A stretch of DNA of 49,541 bases from DATNPH01 sp036703315 (GCA_036703315.1 DATNPH010000166.1:1-49541), one strand, 5' to 3'; shown: positions 17,621 through 26,537, counted from the first letter of the stretch. The notes: generated by a model not told the origin, from the letters alone. Translations and numbers: made by a program.

Positions 17621-18625
17621 ATGGTTGACCCAGTTTCTCAAACAGGTTTTCAGGTAACGTCCCTAAACGATACGACTATAGTGCAGATACCCAGCCGCTT
17701 GGCTGGGGTTGATGCGGTGGCTTTTAAAGAAACCTGTTCCCAGCTTCTGCAAGAGAGCTGTGTTCCCAAAAAAGTCATTTTTGATTTCAGCCAGACTACG
17801 TTTATCGACAGTAGTGGGATCGGCGCACTGGTTAGTAATCACAAACATGCTCGACAAAAAGAAGTTGAACTGTTACTAAAGGGTGTGCCTCCTCAGGTGA
17901 TGGCTGTGTTGGAAATGACCGCACTCGATAAGGTTTTGAAGATTGAGCAACTGGAGCAACCCACAACAAGCTTTGCTAATCGGTCAAAAAATCAACTGCC
18001 GACAACTCACCCGTCTGTACGCTCTTGGGTAAAGCGATTCTTAGACATTGTAGGGTCAATAGTCGGGTTGGGAATTACTGCGATCGCGCTTATTCCGATT
18101 GCGCTAGCCATTAAACTTAACAGTCCAGGTCCGATCTTCTTTGGTCAAACTCGCTTAGGTTGGATGGGAAAGCCGTTCACGATCTGGAAATTCCGCTCAA
18201 TGTATATTGATGCCGAGGAAAGAAAAAAAGAACTCCTAGCTCAAAATCAACAATCCGATGGTAAGACCTTCAAAATCGAAAACGACCCCAGAATCACCCC
18301 TGTAGGTCGCTTTTTGCGGAAAACCAGTCTGGATGAACTGCCTCAGTTTTGGAATGTCTTGAAAGGTGAGATGAGTTTAGTGGGTACCCGACCCCCTACG
18401 CCCAATGAAGTTGACATTTATGAAGTACCGGAATGGCAACGTTTAGATGTCAAACCCGGTATGACTGGTGAATGGCAGGTAAGTGGGCGCTCTTCTATAC
18501 GCAATTTCGAAGACATCATTAAACTAGACTTACGCTACCAGCAAAACTGGAACTTAGCGTATGACCTAAAGCTCATTATCAAAACCATCACGGTAGTGTT
18601 TCGTAAAGATAGTGGCGCTGTTTAA
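17621..18625 (+). CDS. STAS domain fused to polyprenyl-phosphate sugar-phosphate transferase
   Basis: 334 aa. Residues about 8-112 form a STAS (SpoIIAA/RsbV) domain with the phospho-acceptor loop FIDSSGIGALV (Ser64/Ser65). After a polar linker, residues about 133-334 are a bacterial sugar transferase of the WcaJ/WbaP/PglC type: membrane re-entrant helix (VKRFLDIVGSIVGLG, then IALIPIALAIKLNSPGPIFF), FTIWKFRSMYIDAE, SLDELPQFWNVLKGEMSLVG (catalytic Asp-Glu) and KPGMTGEWQVSGRSSI. Such enzymes attach the first sugar-1-phosphate to undecaprenyl phosphate and start exopolysaccharide or O-antigen chains. The usual four-helix N-terminal domain of WcaJ is replaced by STAS. The next gene, an RsbW-type kinase, overlaps the 3' end by 14 bases. 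That suggests phosphorylation-controlled initiation of polysaccharide synthesis (inference). Confidence 0.92.
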   Translation: MVDPVSQTGFQVTSLNDTTIVQIPSRLAGVDAVAFKETCSQLLQESCVPKKVIFDFSQTTFIDSSGIGALVSNHKHARQKEVELLLKGVPPQVMAVLEMTALDKVLKIEQLEQPTTSFANRSKNQLPTTHPSVRSWVKRFLDIVGSIVGLGITAIALIPIALAIKLNSPGPIFFGQTRLGWMGKPFTIWKFRSMYIDAEERKKELLAQNQQSDGKTFKIENDPRITPVGRFLRKTSLDELPQFWNVLKGEMSLVGTRPPTPNEVDIYEVPEWQRLDVKPGMTGEWQVSGRSSIRNFEDIIKLDLRYQQNWNLAYDLKLIIKTITVVFRKDSGAV

Positions 18626-19097
18626 AAAAACCTGGAAGTTTTTTTGGTTAATGCACAATGCTAAACCCCTCAACCAATCCAGTCTTCAGGTAGAGACGGA
18701 CTTGGAAGCTGTAACTGAAGTTTTGCAATGGTTTGAGGAATTGACTTCATCACTACTACCTCAGCCAATTGGCTCACAGTGCCAACTGGCTTTGGTTGAA
18801 GGCTTCACAAATGCCGTTCGCCATGCTCATCATGATTTACCCCAGACAACAGTGATTGATCTTGAGTTGAAGGTATTTGAGCAGGGTCTGGAGATGCGGA
18901 TTTGGGATCAGGGATCACCTTTTGATTGGCAAGCAAAACTTCAGGAAGCCCTCTGCCGTAAAGACTCTGACCCATTAGAACAATTACAACAAGAAGGCGG
19001 CAGAGGGCTAATTTTTATACACCAGCTGATGGACGAGGTTTCTTACGTGCGCCTACCTGACCAACGCAATTGTCTGCTGATGCGTAAACAGTACTAA
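18612..19097 (+). CDS. RsbW/SpoIIAB-type anti-sigma-factor kinase
   Basis: 161 aa GHKL ATPase; a start at 18612 overlaps the sugar transferase by 14 bases, and a second ATG at 18651 (MHNAKPLNQ) is a plausible shorter start. N-box: LALVEGFTNAVRHAHH (Glu-x3-Asn-Ala-x3-His); G1 box IWDQGSPFDW; G2 box EGGRGLIFIHQLMDEV; C-terminal YVRLPDQRNCLLMRK. This is the pattern of serine kinases that phosphorylate STAS-domain antagonists and release or bind a partner. The overlap with a STAS-containing gene makes that STAS domain the obvious substrate. No sigma factor gene is adjacent, so the kinase may control the enzyme directly. Confidence 0.9.
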   Translation: MALFKKTWKFFWLMHNAKPLNQSSLQVETDLEAVTEVLQWFEELTSSLLPQPIGSQCQLALVEGFTNAVRHAHHDLPQTTVIDLELKVFEQGLEMRIWDQGSPFDWQAKLQEALCRKDSDPLEQLQQEGGRGLIFIHQLMDEVSYVRLPDQRNCLLMRKQY

Positions 19098-19981
19098 ATT
19101 TCAGCAATAGCGCGTTCAATCAGGCGTCGCGCCAAAGTTTGAGTGCCAGTGTGCTCAAAGTAGTTGGTAGACACGTCTAAAAAAGCACCCAAATAGTCCA
19201 ACTTGTCATCGGTTACGTCTATAAACCTTTGCAGGTTACCCGCTACCTTTTGTGGAGTCAAAGCTTTAGAGGTAACAAAATTACTCATCCAGCCCTTGAC
19301 TGAGTCAAAGCTGCGACCAATAAAGTCGAGCTTCCCACCGGAATTGTTGCCAGGAATGGAGTCGCTGATACTGCTGAAGGTCTGATTTTGTTCTAAATCT
19401 GAAGGACTTAGTCCCGAAAGAGTGGATTGCGCTTGTCTGATAAAGTCAGGACCGAGGGGAATCAGACCATCAAAACAAACCAGTGCTGCCATCCGCATCA
19501 GATTTTCGCCACCGTAGTCCCCTAAAGACGCCACAAAATCTCCAATACTATCGCCTGGGATACCGTTAATTTGGCAGAAGGCGACTATCTCCACCACTAA
19601 TTTCAAGGACAGATCGATGGTCTGTGCTTTGTCAGCTTTCGGCGTCACCTTATCTAAAAAACCTAGAAAAGGAATTTTCTCGCCGACTTTATTAGCTAGG
19701 GCAGCAGCACCAAGGGCATAATCAGTCTTGTCAACGGTTTGGTAAAGCCATAGGGCACGTTGGTAGCCCTGAGAGCGGTCGTTAAACAGATAAACAGCCC
19801 GATCGCCGATTTGCTGGATTATCGATTCGTCCGTTTCACCAGTGACCGTGCGAATTGTATTCTCAAAACCAACTAAATTGTTCCACTCACCAGGAATCAC
19901 AAAGTCGAGTGACCTCAGTGCCATCGTGGTTATATTGTTAGTCGGCAATTGATCAACGAGTTCAAATATCGATTTACTCAC
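19094..19981 (-). CDS. Hypothetical cyanobacterial protein
   Basis: 295 aa, soluble, no signal peptide or membrane segment. I do not recognise the family. The N-terminus (MSKSIFELVDQLPTNN) leads into a mixed region (RSLDFVIPGEWNNLVGFENT, IRTVTGETDESIIQQIGDRA), followed by a helical segment (YALGAAALANKVGEKIPFLG) and a C-terminal helical part rich in Leu/Asp (LQRFIDVTDDKLDYLGAFLD). It is convergent with the RsbW-type kinase, overlapping it by four bases. A purine-rich RBS-like GGAGG lies before its ATG (antisense of 19985-19990). The lipoprotein gene upstream, 145 bases away on the same strand, may be co-transcribed. Confidence 0.7.
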   Translation of the reverse strand: MSKSIFELVDQLPTNNITTMALRSLDFVIPGEWNNLVGFENTIRTVTGETDESIIQQIGDRAVYLFNDRSQGYQRALWLYQTVDKTDYALGAAALANKVGEKIPFLGFLDKVTPKADKAQTIDLSLKLVVEIVAFCQINGIPGDSIGDFVASLGDYGGENLMRMAALVCFDGLIPLGPDFIRQAQSTLSGLSPSDLEQNQTFSSISDSIPGNNSGGKLDFIGRSFDSVKGWMSNFVTSKALTPQKVAGNLQRFIDVTDDKLDYLGAFLDVSTNYFEHTGTQTLARRLIERAIAEI

Positions 19982-20125
19982 GCGCAGCCTCCTTGTAATG
20001 TTTTGAGTTTTGTAACAGACGAGATGAATCGTATCTTGAGTTTCGAGATGGGCAACAGGAAAAATCTCCTATCACAGCAGGAGTTTAAAGAATAACTTAG
20101 GTTGTAACTGTCCCTCAGTCCTGAG

Positions 20126-20632
20126 TTACTTAAGTCGCGCAAGACCATTGAGGTCAAATTTTTGCAACCAGGCTTCGCGCTCGGTTGCTGTAAATGAGGG
20201 GTCACGGGAGATGACTTTTACTTGGTAGCGATCATTGACCAGTACACTAGTTTGAGTGCTGCCAAGGGTTGCGGCTGGATAACCCGAGATTTTTTTGGTG
20301 CTTTGCTGGTATTTGGCTGCTGCTGAGGGGGTATTCTTGATATCGGAGACAGCTAGCATTGCCACATCCTTGCCGCCTTTTTTCAGCTTCGCTTCAGCAA
20401 AGCCTTTTTTCTCCTGAGTATAGACACGCTCATAACCGTTGCCAGGTTTAGGGAAGAACTTATTGAACTCGCTCCCTTGTGTGGAATCTTTAACAACAGC
20501 TTGACCGCTTTTCTTCTGGCTGCTTTGCTGCTGTGCTTGGTCAAAACGAGAGGGAGGCTGTTGGGCACAGGACGTTACCAGCAATAATAGGCTCAGGAAC
20601 AAGGGAACCAAAATTTTACGTAAATGGAGCAT
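20126..20632 (-). CDS. Putative lipoprotein
   Basis: 168 aa from the ATG at 20632 (MLHLRKILVPLF); the frame opens at 20641. A short basic n-region, a Leu-rich h-region and the lipobox LLVTSC (Cys22) indicate lipidation and export. The mature part starts with a Gln/Ser/Lys-rich linker (RFDQAQQQSSQKKSG) and continues as a small alpha/beta domain: FNKFFPKPGNGYERVYTQEK, GFAEAKLKKGGKDVAMLAVS, then a final LQKFDLNGLARLK. It resembles cyanobacterial small lipoproteins of unknown role; I cannot name it. It is divergent from the glycosyltransferase gene. Confidence 0.75.
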   Translation of the reverse strand: MLHLRKILVPLFLSLLLLVTSCAQQPPSRFDQAQQQSSQKKSGQAVVKDSTQGSEFNKFFPKPGNGYERVYTQEKKGFAEAKLKKGGKDVAMLAVSDIKNTPSAAAKYQQSTKKISGYPAATLGSTQTSVLVNDRYQVKVISRDPSFTATEREAWLQKFDLNGLARLK

Positions 20633-20641
20633 AATTATCAT

Positions 20642-21082
20642 TTTCTCCTTGATAATTAGAGTTCTCGTACCAATTTTGACTTACTGATTGTCAATCGGGA
20701 TCACCCGGAAGTCACATCACATGAGCTTGCTACTGTCAATGGCTAAATATAACGCCTCATGAAGAGCGGATCTAAGATAAGCGCTCGTCCCAAACAAACT
20801 CACTCAACCCTCAACAGTGGTGCATCACGGTAGCAGTATTAAGCAAACGAGCGAGACGAACTTCAAGAGTTGTGACAAGCAAGATTCTCTCTCCTACCTC
20901 TTGGTATTGATGTTTTCTGAGCAAGAGAACCGGGAATTCTATACCCTAGGTCAATCTAACGGAGCGGCAAGAGTTGTCGTCTCTAGGCAAGGAATCTTCA
21001 AACACCTTTGGTGGAGATAAGGATAGCCTGGAAAAAATTCCAATCACGCGGTAAGTATCTACCCCAGTGGCAACCTCACGCT
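20642..21082. other. Divergent intergenic region
   Basis: Lies between the lipoprotein gene (minus) and the WcaI-like glycosyltransferase (plus). A 68-codon plus frame starting GTG at 20817 is open but has no family features. The region presumably carries both promoters; no convincing -35/-10 pair, operator or RNA element was found. Confidence 0.4.
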
Positions 21083-22312
21083 ATGCGCATTCTTATTTAT
21101 TCCTACAACTATTATCCAGAGCCAATTGGGATTGCCCCCCTGATTACCGAACTAGCAGAAGGTTTGGTAAAAAGAGGGCACAACGTTCGCGTTGTTACTG
21201 GTATGCCTAACTACCCTCAACGTCGGATTTATGAAGGGTACCGGGGTAAGTTGTATCTCACCGAACTAACCAACGGCGTTGCTGTTCAGCGAAGTTATGT
21301 ATGGGTTCGCCCTAAACCGAGTTTGCTCGACCGACTATTACTGGAGGCTAGCTTTGTCGTTACTAGCTTTGTGCACGCTCTTAAGGGTCAGCGTCCGGAT
21401 GTCATTTTTATTACGGTGCCACCCCTGCCCGTTTGTCTACCAGCCGCTCTTTTGGCGTGGATACATCGTTGTCCGGTAGTTTTAAATCTCCAAGACATTT
21501 TGCCAGATGCCGCCGTTCACCTCGGTCTACTGAAAAACCCAAAGCTAATTCGCCTGTTTGAAATTTTAGAAAACTTTGCCTACAAGAGAGCTACGAAAAC
21601 TTGTGTGATTGCCGAGGAGTTTGTGGAGCACTTGCACAAAAAGGGAGTTCCTGCCCATAAAATCGTGCAAATTCCCAACTGGGTAAATGTTAATTTCATC
21701 CGTCCATTGCCAAAAGAACACAATGAGTTTCGCGCTGAGCATCAACTCACGGATAAATTTGTAGTGCTCTACTCCGGTAATATTGCCCTCACTCAAGGAT
21801 TGGAAACGGTCATCAAGGCAGCCACTCACCTGCTTAAGATTCCCAACATTGCCATTGTAATTGTGGGAGCAGAGGAAGCATTACAGGTGTTGCAACAACT
21901 GTGTGACAAATGGGGAGCAACTAACGTAACACTGCTACCGTTTCAACCTCGCGAAAAACTTCCCGAAATGCTAGCCGCCGCCGATGTGGGATTGGTGCTC
22001 CAAAAACAGAATGTGATTTGCTTCAATATGCCTTCTAAAATTCAGGTGCTGCTGGGAAGTGGTCGAGCTATTGTGGCGTCTGTCCCTCTCACAGGCACGG
22101 CGGCTAGAGCCATCCTAGAAAGTGGCGGCGGCGTTGTCGTCCCTCCAGAATCTCCCGATGCCTTAGCTGACGCGATTTTAGAGTTGTATCACCATCCTGA
22201 GAAAATTAAAGTCCTGGGTGAGAAAGGTAGACAGTACGCCCTTGAGAACTATACCTTTGAGCAAGCGCTCAAGCAGTATGAGGAAGTATTTGCTGCTGTT
22301 CAGAAGCCTTAA
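21083..22312 (+). CDS. WcaI-like glycosyltransferase, family 4
   Basis: 409 aa from the ATG at 21083 (MRILIYSYNYYPEPIGIAPL); the frame is open from 21008 but the N-terminal beta-strand of the GT-B fold starts here. Conserved WcaI-type features include the Gly/Pro-rich YYPEPIGIAP loop, VVTGMPNYPQ, the acceptor-side motif VLNLQDILPDAAVHLGLL, the nucleotide-sugar domain opening VLYSGNIALTQGLETVI, and KIQVLLGSGRAIVASVP near the donor site. The enzyme adds a sugar (fucose in colanic acid synthesis by E. coli WcaI) to a growing lipid-linked repeat unit. Together with the STAS-sugar transferase 2.5 kb upstream it points to exopolysaccharide synthesis. The exact sugar is not deducible. Confidence 0.88.
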   Translation: MRILIYSYNYYPEPIGIAPLITELAEGLVKRGHNVRVVTGMPNYPQRRIYEGYRGKLYLTELTNGVAVQRSYVWVRPKPSLLDRLLLEASFVVTSFVHALKGQRPDVIFITVPPLPVCLPAALLAWIHRCPVVLNLQDILPDAAVHLGLLKNPKLIRLFEILENFAYKRATKTCVIAEEFVEHLHKKGVPAHKIVQIPNWVNVNFIRPLPKEHNEFRAEHQLTDKFVVLYSGNIALTQGLETVIKAATHLLKIPNIAIVIVGAEEALQVLQQLCDKWGATNVTLLPFQPREKLPEMLAAADVGLVLQKQNVICFNMPSKIQVLLGSGRAIVASVPLTGTAARAILESGGGVVVPPESPDALADAILELYHHPEKIKVLGEKGRQYALENYTFEQALKQYEEVFAAVQKP

Positions 22313-22537
22313 GCTACAATAGGGGCAACGAACAGGTTCTTATTGAACATGTTTTCTCTATCGTAAATGTGCAATACGTTACTAGCCAACAGATGAATTC
22401 ACCAAGCGTACCTGGCGGGATAGCGAAGCGCTACTGCAAGGCAGAGTGCCAAGAAAGCGCACCTAACGTGGGATTGGCGAGGTGTACAGTATGCGATCGT
22501 AACTTTCAGACGTTGCCCATGGGAGTTTTTTGATGTG

Positions 22538-23149
22538 ATGCGCGATCAGGTCTTATCCTGGTTAGCAGATAATGTTCCTGCTTCTCGACTTGAGCATATT
22601 TTGGGTGTTGAGCAGATGTCCATGGAACTGGCTCAGCACTACCATCTGGATGTCGAAAAGGCGGCTCAAGCCGGACTGATGCATGACTTGGCTAAATACT
22701 TTAAGCCTACTCTGTTGTTGCAGATCGTTAGGAACGAGGGCATGGAAGTAGACTCAGTCTGTGAAGCCACTCCCCATCTGTTGCACGCCGATGTTAGCGC
22801 TATTGTTGCTAGGGATCAATTTGGCATGCAAGATGAAGAAGTGTTGCAGGCAATTCAGAATCACACCTTAGGCTGTCCCAACATGAGTGCCTTGAGTTGT
22901 GTTGTGTTTCTCGCTGACTCTCTGGAGCCGACGCGTGGAAAGACACCCCAATTAGAAGCGTTACGGCAACTTAGCTGGCAAGACCTTTACAAAGCGGTTT
23001 GGTTAACCTGCGAATATTCTTTCAAATTCCTACTTGATAGCCGTTGCCTTATTCATCCTCGCACAATCTTAACTCGGAATTGGGCACTCACGATGTCAAA
23101 CAAAAAAACGCCAGGAGCAGACCATCCAAGCGATGCTGTAAAGGCGTAA
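22538..23149 (+). CDS. yqeK: YqeK-type HD phosphohydrolase (symmetrical Ap4A hydrolase)
   Basis: 203 aa from the ATG at 22538; a GTG at 22535 also opens the frame. An HD-superfamily domain fills residues 15-175. The metal ligands are visible: His in LEHILGVEQM, His-Asp in AGLMHDLAKYFKP, HADVSAIVARDQFG, NHTLGCPNMS and FLADSLEPTRG, the order seen in YqeK, which cleaves diadenosine tetraphosphate to two ADP. The gene precedes rsfS, as in many bacteria. The last ~20 residues (MSNKKTPGADHP...) are an unstructured tail. Confidence 0.9.
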   Translation: MRDQVLSWLADNVPASRLEHILGVEQMSMELAQHYHLDVEKAAQAGLMHDLAKYFKPTLLLQIVRNEGMEVDSVCEATPHLLHADVSAIVARDQFGMQDEEVLQAIQNHTLGCPNMSALSCVVFLADSLEPTRGKTPQLEALRQLSWQDLYKAVWLTCEYSFKFLLDSRCLIHPRTILTRNWALTMSNKKTPGADHPSDAVKA

Positions 23150-23293
23150 ATGCGCAGTGAACTGGATGTTACGAAAGAAATAATGCTCAATAGCTGTGCC
23201 GCGGCGAAGTTATTTAATCGTTAATTCACGTTTGTCTTGTTTTGAATCTGTTTTGAATCAGGAATTTAGTATTTAATGAGAGATCAAGAGATT

Positions 23294-23695
23294 ATGTCTT
23301 CTACCTTAGTTGCTACCAGTACCCAAAAACAGGATTTGAGCAAAGAGCTAGCTTTAACCATTGCCCAAGCAGCAGATGATCGCAAAGGTGGGGATATCAT
23401 TGTCCTGCAAGTGGGACAGGTGTCATACCTAGCGGATTACTTTGTGATCGTTACTGGCTTTTCTAAGGCGCAGGTAAGGGCGATTTCTCAGTCGATAGAA
23501 CACCAAGTGGAAACAGTATGGCAACGACTGCCTTTACGGACTGAAGGACAATCAGACAGCAGTTGGATTCTTCAGGACTACGGTGAGGTGATTGTCCATA
23601 TCTTGCTGCCCCAAGAGCGGGAGTTTTATAATCTGGAAGCCTTCTGGGGGCATGCGGAACAGATTGAATTTCACCCTGTCCCAAATGCTGAATGA
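23294..23695 (+). CDS. rsfS: Ribosome silencing factor RsfS (Iojap)
   Basis: 133 aa from the ATG at 23294 (MSSTLVATST); the frame opens at 23276. RsfS binds ribosomal protein L14 (uL14) and blocks subunit joining when nutrients are scarce. Family sequence: ADDRKGGDIIVLQVGQVSYL, ADYFVIVTGFSKAQVRAIS, SWILQDYGEVIVHILLPQER and FYNLEAFWG with the usual acidic/aromatic end. Downstream the CGLD27 gene starts inside the stop region (ATGACT overlap), so the two are translationally coupled. Confidence 0.95.
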   Translation: MSSTLVATSTQKQDLSKELALTIAQAADDRKGGDIIVLQVGQVSYLADYFVIVTGFSKAQVRAISQSIEHQVETVWQRLPLRTEGQSDSSWILQDYGEVIVHILLPQEREFYNLEAFWGHAEQIEFHPVPNAE

Positions 23696-24204
23696 CTAAA
23701 ACCATGATGGAATCTTCTGTTTGTGTCTGTCCCGTCCCAACTGAGCAGCAACCGCTTAATGAGTACCAGGCTTTGAAAGAGTCTTGGTTCTTTAGCTGGG
23801 TAACGATGGATCTGCAAGGCTATATTATGAAGCTAGCTTGGGTCTGGGGATGGAGTTGGCTTGTCTCCGGACCTTTAGCCGCGGCAAGTTTCTCACCGAA
23901 GAAGTATTTGGTGCAGTTTATTCTGTGTGGTGCGGCTGGTGCTAGTGTATTTTTGGGCTTGACATTACTGCGGCTATATTTGGGCTGGTCTTATGTGCGA
24001 GATCGCCTCTTAGGAGAGAAAATATTCTATGAGGAGTCAGGCTGGTATGACGGTCAAACCTGGATGAAGCCGTCAGAAATTTTGACACGCGATCGCCTAA
24101 TTGTCTCTTATCAAGTCGAACCTCTTCTCAAGCGTCTCAAAGGGACGTTTGGTATCCTTGTGTTATTTGTTTTTGGTGGTAGCTTAATTTGGAATTTCTT
24201 ATAA
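23692..24204 (+). CDS. CGLD27-like membrane protein (DUF1230)
   Basis: 170 aa; its ATG overlaps the rsfS stop by four bases. The family is conserved in cyanobacteria, algae and plants (CGLD27, 'conserved in the green lineage and diatoms'). Recognisable stretches: CPVPTEQQPLNEYQALKESW near the start, two hydrophobic segments (VWGWSWLVSGPLAAASF and FILCGAAGASVFLGLTLL), then YLGWSYVRDRLLGEKIFYEE and SGWYDGQTWMKPSEILTRDR, and a final helix (FGILVLFVFGGSLIW). The conserved YEESGWYDGQ.W.K is diagnostic. Links to iron deficiency and photosynthesis have been reported in eukaryotes; the biochemical role is unknown. Confidence 0.9.
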   Translation: MTKTMMESSVCVCPVPTEQQPLNEYQALKESWFFSWVTMDLQGYIMKLAWVWGWSWLVSGPLAAASFSPKKYLVQFILCGAAGASVFLGLTLLRLYLGWSYVRDRLLGEKIFYEESGWYDGQTWMKPSEILTRDRLIVSYQVEPLLKRLKGTFGILVLFVFGGSLIWNFL

Positions 24205-24304
24205 GCCCCAAGCGGGTATTCATTCAAATTTCTCACAGACCGAGTCCAGTCTGTCCTGCAACAGCGCAATTCTCTTGTCCCATTCCAGTGTTAAAGTCTT
24301 ACAC

Positions 24305-25258
24305 ATGACAAGGGGAAAACGTACTCAAACAACACCATTAGAAGTCCGTTTGCTACGAGAAGGGATTGTCGAATCGACGCATCGAGTCCAAGCCGTTGTC
24401 TGTGACGAGCGGGGGCGTGTTCTATCCGTTGCTGGTAACCCAGAAACCTCAACATTTATTCGTTCGGCTCTTAAACCTTTTCAGGCACTAGCTGTCACCA
24501 CCACTGGCACCCTAGAACGGTACAACCTCAATGATCGTGACTTAGCGATTATCTGTAGTTCTCATCAGGGCAGGATTGAACAGGTACGACAGGTATTTAA
24601 CATCCTTTGGCGCAGCGATGTTGACCCGTCAGCATTGCAATGTCCAATTCCAGAAGGGCAGCAAAGCCCATTGCAGTACAACTGCTCTGGGAAACATGCT
24701 GGGATGCTAGCCGTCTGCCAGCAACGGCAGTGGCCTCTTAACAATTATTTGCAGTATAACCATCCTGTACAGAAGCTAGTCTTGAGCCAAGTGGCTGAGC
24801 TAATGAAGATACCAGGAGAAGAATTGATTCGTGCTCACGACGATTGTGGGGCACCCACGTATTTTGTTCAACTTCGTCAGATAGCATCATTGTATGCTCA
24901 GCTTGCTTCTGGCGACAATTTGGGGATGGAGCGTATTGTCCGCGCTATGACCCATCATCCAAACTTAGTGGCAGGAGAAGGCGCATTTGATACGGAACTG
25001 ATGCGATTGACCCAAGGAGAGCTAGTTAGTAAATCGGGTGCAGAAGGGATCGAGTGTATCGGTCGAATTGGGGAAGGCATGGGTTTGGCAATTAAGGTCA
25101 TGGACGGCTCCAAACGAGCCAAGTATGCCGTTGCCATCTACCTGCTTAAGCAAATGGGTTGGATTAGCCCTACGGTGTCTGAGACCCTATCGGAAACGTT
25201 TATGAAACTCAGTAACTTTATTCGATTAGAGGTAATTGGCGAACTATCGATGCTTTGA
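24305..25258 (+). CDS. Asparaginase (bacterial L-asparaginase II family)
   Basis: 317 aa from the ATG at 24305 (MTRGKRTQTTPLEVRLLREG); a TTG at 24275 would add ten residues. The asparaginase-II family (Pfam PF06089) hydrolyses L-asparagine to aspartate and ammonia. Visible family motifs: ESTHRVQAVVCD, FIRSALKPFQALA, CSSHQG, YNCSGKHAGMLAVC, DDCGAPTYFVQL, and the C-terminal SKSGAEGIECIG plus KVMDGSKRA. All align over the normal length. The gene sits 100 bases downstream of CGLD27 and closes the yqeK-rsfS cluster. Confidence 0.88.
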   Translation: MTRGKRTQTTPLEVRLLREGIVESTHRVQAVVCDERGRVLSVAGNPETSTFIRSALKPFQALAVTTTGTLERYNLNDRDLAIICSSHQGRIEQVRQVFNILWRSDVDPSALQCPIPEGQQSPLQYNCSGKHAGMLAVCQQRQWPLNNYLQYNHPVQKLVLSQVAELMKIPGEELIRAHDDCGAPTYFVQLRQIASLYAQLASGDNLGMERIVRAMTHHPNLVAGEGAFDTELMRLTQGELVSKSGAEGIECIGRIGEGMGLAIKVMDGSKRAKYAVAIYLLKQMGWISPTVSETLSETFMKLSNFIRLEVIGELSML

Positions 25259-25334
25259 TACTCTGTGCAGACGAAGCTCCTAAAGCTCATAGAAGGGCAG
25301 TCTTGATGGGCGCGAAAATAAATTTTCCTAAAAC

Positions 25335-25364
25335 TTGCCACTTTTGGAAATTAATAGTTATACT
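25335..25364 (+). promoter_or_regulatory. Sigma-70-type promoter of the initiator tRNA
   Basis: TTGCCA (25335-25340) and TATACT (25359-25364) are separated by 18 bases and end 14 bases before the first tRNA nucleotide. The following GACAAGAGTGACGACG would be a short 5' leader. Strong match, correct position, consistent with a stable-RNA promoter. Confidence 0.6.
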
Positions 25365-25378
25365 GACAAGAGTGACGA

Positions 25379-25455
<77 letters not shown>

Positions 25456-25473
25456 AATTGAAAATCAACCAAG

Positions 25474-25508
25474 CCCTGCGATCCTAAAAGATCGCAGGGT
25501 TTTGTTTT
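25474..25508 (+). terminator. Intrinsic terminator after tRNA-fMet
   Basis: A perfect 10-bp stem CCCTGCGATC / GATCGCAGGG with a six-base loop CTAAAA, followed by TTTTGTTTT. It ends the tRNA transcript. Confidence 0.9.
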
Positions 25509-25700
25509 ATACGAAAGTGTTACTGGCAAAGTCCTCTGTCACTTCTATAACCAAAGTTCCGGTTAGTCCGGCTGGAGAAGGCGATCGCTTATATATGGAA
25601 GCGAAAACTAAGTAAATCTAAGCGCAAAAATGACTACAGGATGCGCTAACGTAGCACTCTGCTCTTAATCATCGTTTTTGAATATAGGAGTAGAAATCAC

Positions 25701-26459
25701 TTGTATCACATTGGCTTTGGGCGAGATGACCTTGGTTCACAGCCTCCTACCATGGCTTTGTTATCCGGCGATCCAGATCGTGCTCGTCTGATTGCTCAAG
25801 CTTATTTGCAGGATGTACGTTCGTTGTCAACGAGTCGGGGACTAAATAGTTATGTGGGTAGCTTACTAAACGGGCGTCCCGTCTTAGCTGCCACAACTGG
25901 CATGGGTGCACCTTCCCTCAGCATTGTGGTTAATGAGTTAGTTCAGGTAGGAATTCAGCAAATGATTCGGATTGGGACTTGCGGCTCGATTCAATCCCAT
26001 GTGCCAGTCGGTAGCCTTGTCATTAGTAGTGCAGCATTGTGTCGGCAGGGTGCGGCGAATGATATTGCACCTATTGAGTATCCAGCAGCCGCTGATCCGT
26101 TTCTCACAGTGGCTCTGGTGAAGGCAGCACGGGAATTAGAGGTTGAGCATTACATGGGAATTACAGCGTCGGTGGATACATTCTACGAAGGACAGGAACG
26201 TACTGATTCGGCTAATCCATATTTGATGCGATCGCTCCAAGGCATCACAGAGGAATATCGGCGGTTGAATGTGCTCAACTATGAAATGGAATGCGGCACA
26301 CTGTTCAAAATGGCAGGAGTGTATAACTTTGCGGCAGCTTGTGTATGCGGTGTAGTTGCTGGGCGCACTATCGGGGAAAACGTCATCTTGGAACAGAAAG
26401 ATGCTGCCGAGAAAAATGCGATCGCAGTTGCCGTACATGCGGCGGAAAGTTTTGATTGA
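25701..26459 (+). CDS. Nucleoside phosphorylase, uridine phosphorylase-like
   Basis: 252 aa. The start is TTG at 25701, preceded by the purine-rich TAGGAGTAG; the first in-frame ATG (25752) would cut off the conserved YHIGFGRDDLG start. The enzyme cleaves a nucleoside with phosphate to base and ribose-1-phosphate (salvage). Motifs of the NP-I/Udp family: LLSGDPDRARLIAQ, STSRGLNSYVG, TTGMGAPSLSIVVNEL, IRIGTCGSIQ (phosphate site), TASVDTFYEGQERTDSAN and NYEMECGTLFKMAG (Met-Glu that contacts ribose). The Ser/Thr-Arg pattern and MECGTLF fit uridine phosphorylase better than DeoD. The substrate is inferred only. It precedes tlyA by 78 bases on the same strand. Confidence 0.85.
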   Translation: MYHIGFGRDDLGSQPPTMALLSGDPDRARLIAQAYLQDVRSLSTSRGLNSYVGSLLNGRPVLAATTGMGAPSLSIVVNELVQVGIQQMIRIGTCGSIQSHVPVGSLVISSAALCRQGAANDIAPIEYPAAADPFLTVALVKAARELEVEHYMGITASVDTFYEGQERTDSANPYLMRSLQGITEEYRRLNVLNYEMECGTLFKMAGVYNFAAACVCGVVAGRTIGENVILEQKDAAEKNAIAVAVHAAESFD

Positions 26460-26537
26460 CGTAGCACCTCTTTTTAGCAACGGTTAGCCAGCTTTCTTAT
26501 TAAGTTCTCCATCCTATTTAAATCCTCTAAATTTACC

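Noticed and set aside
20817..21020. A 67-codon frame before the WcaI-like gene
   Set aside because: GTG start without binding site; composition unlike a coding sequence.
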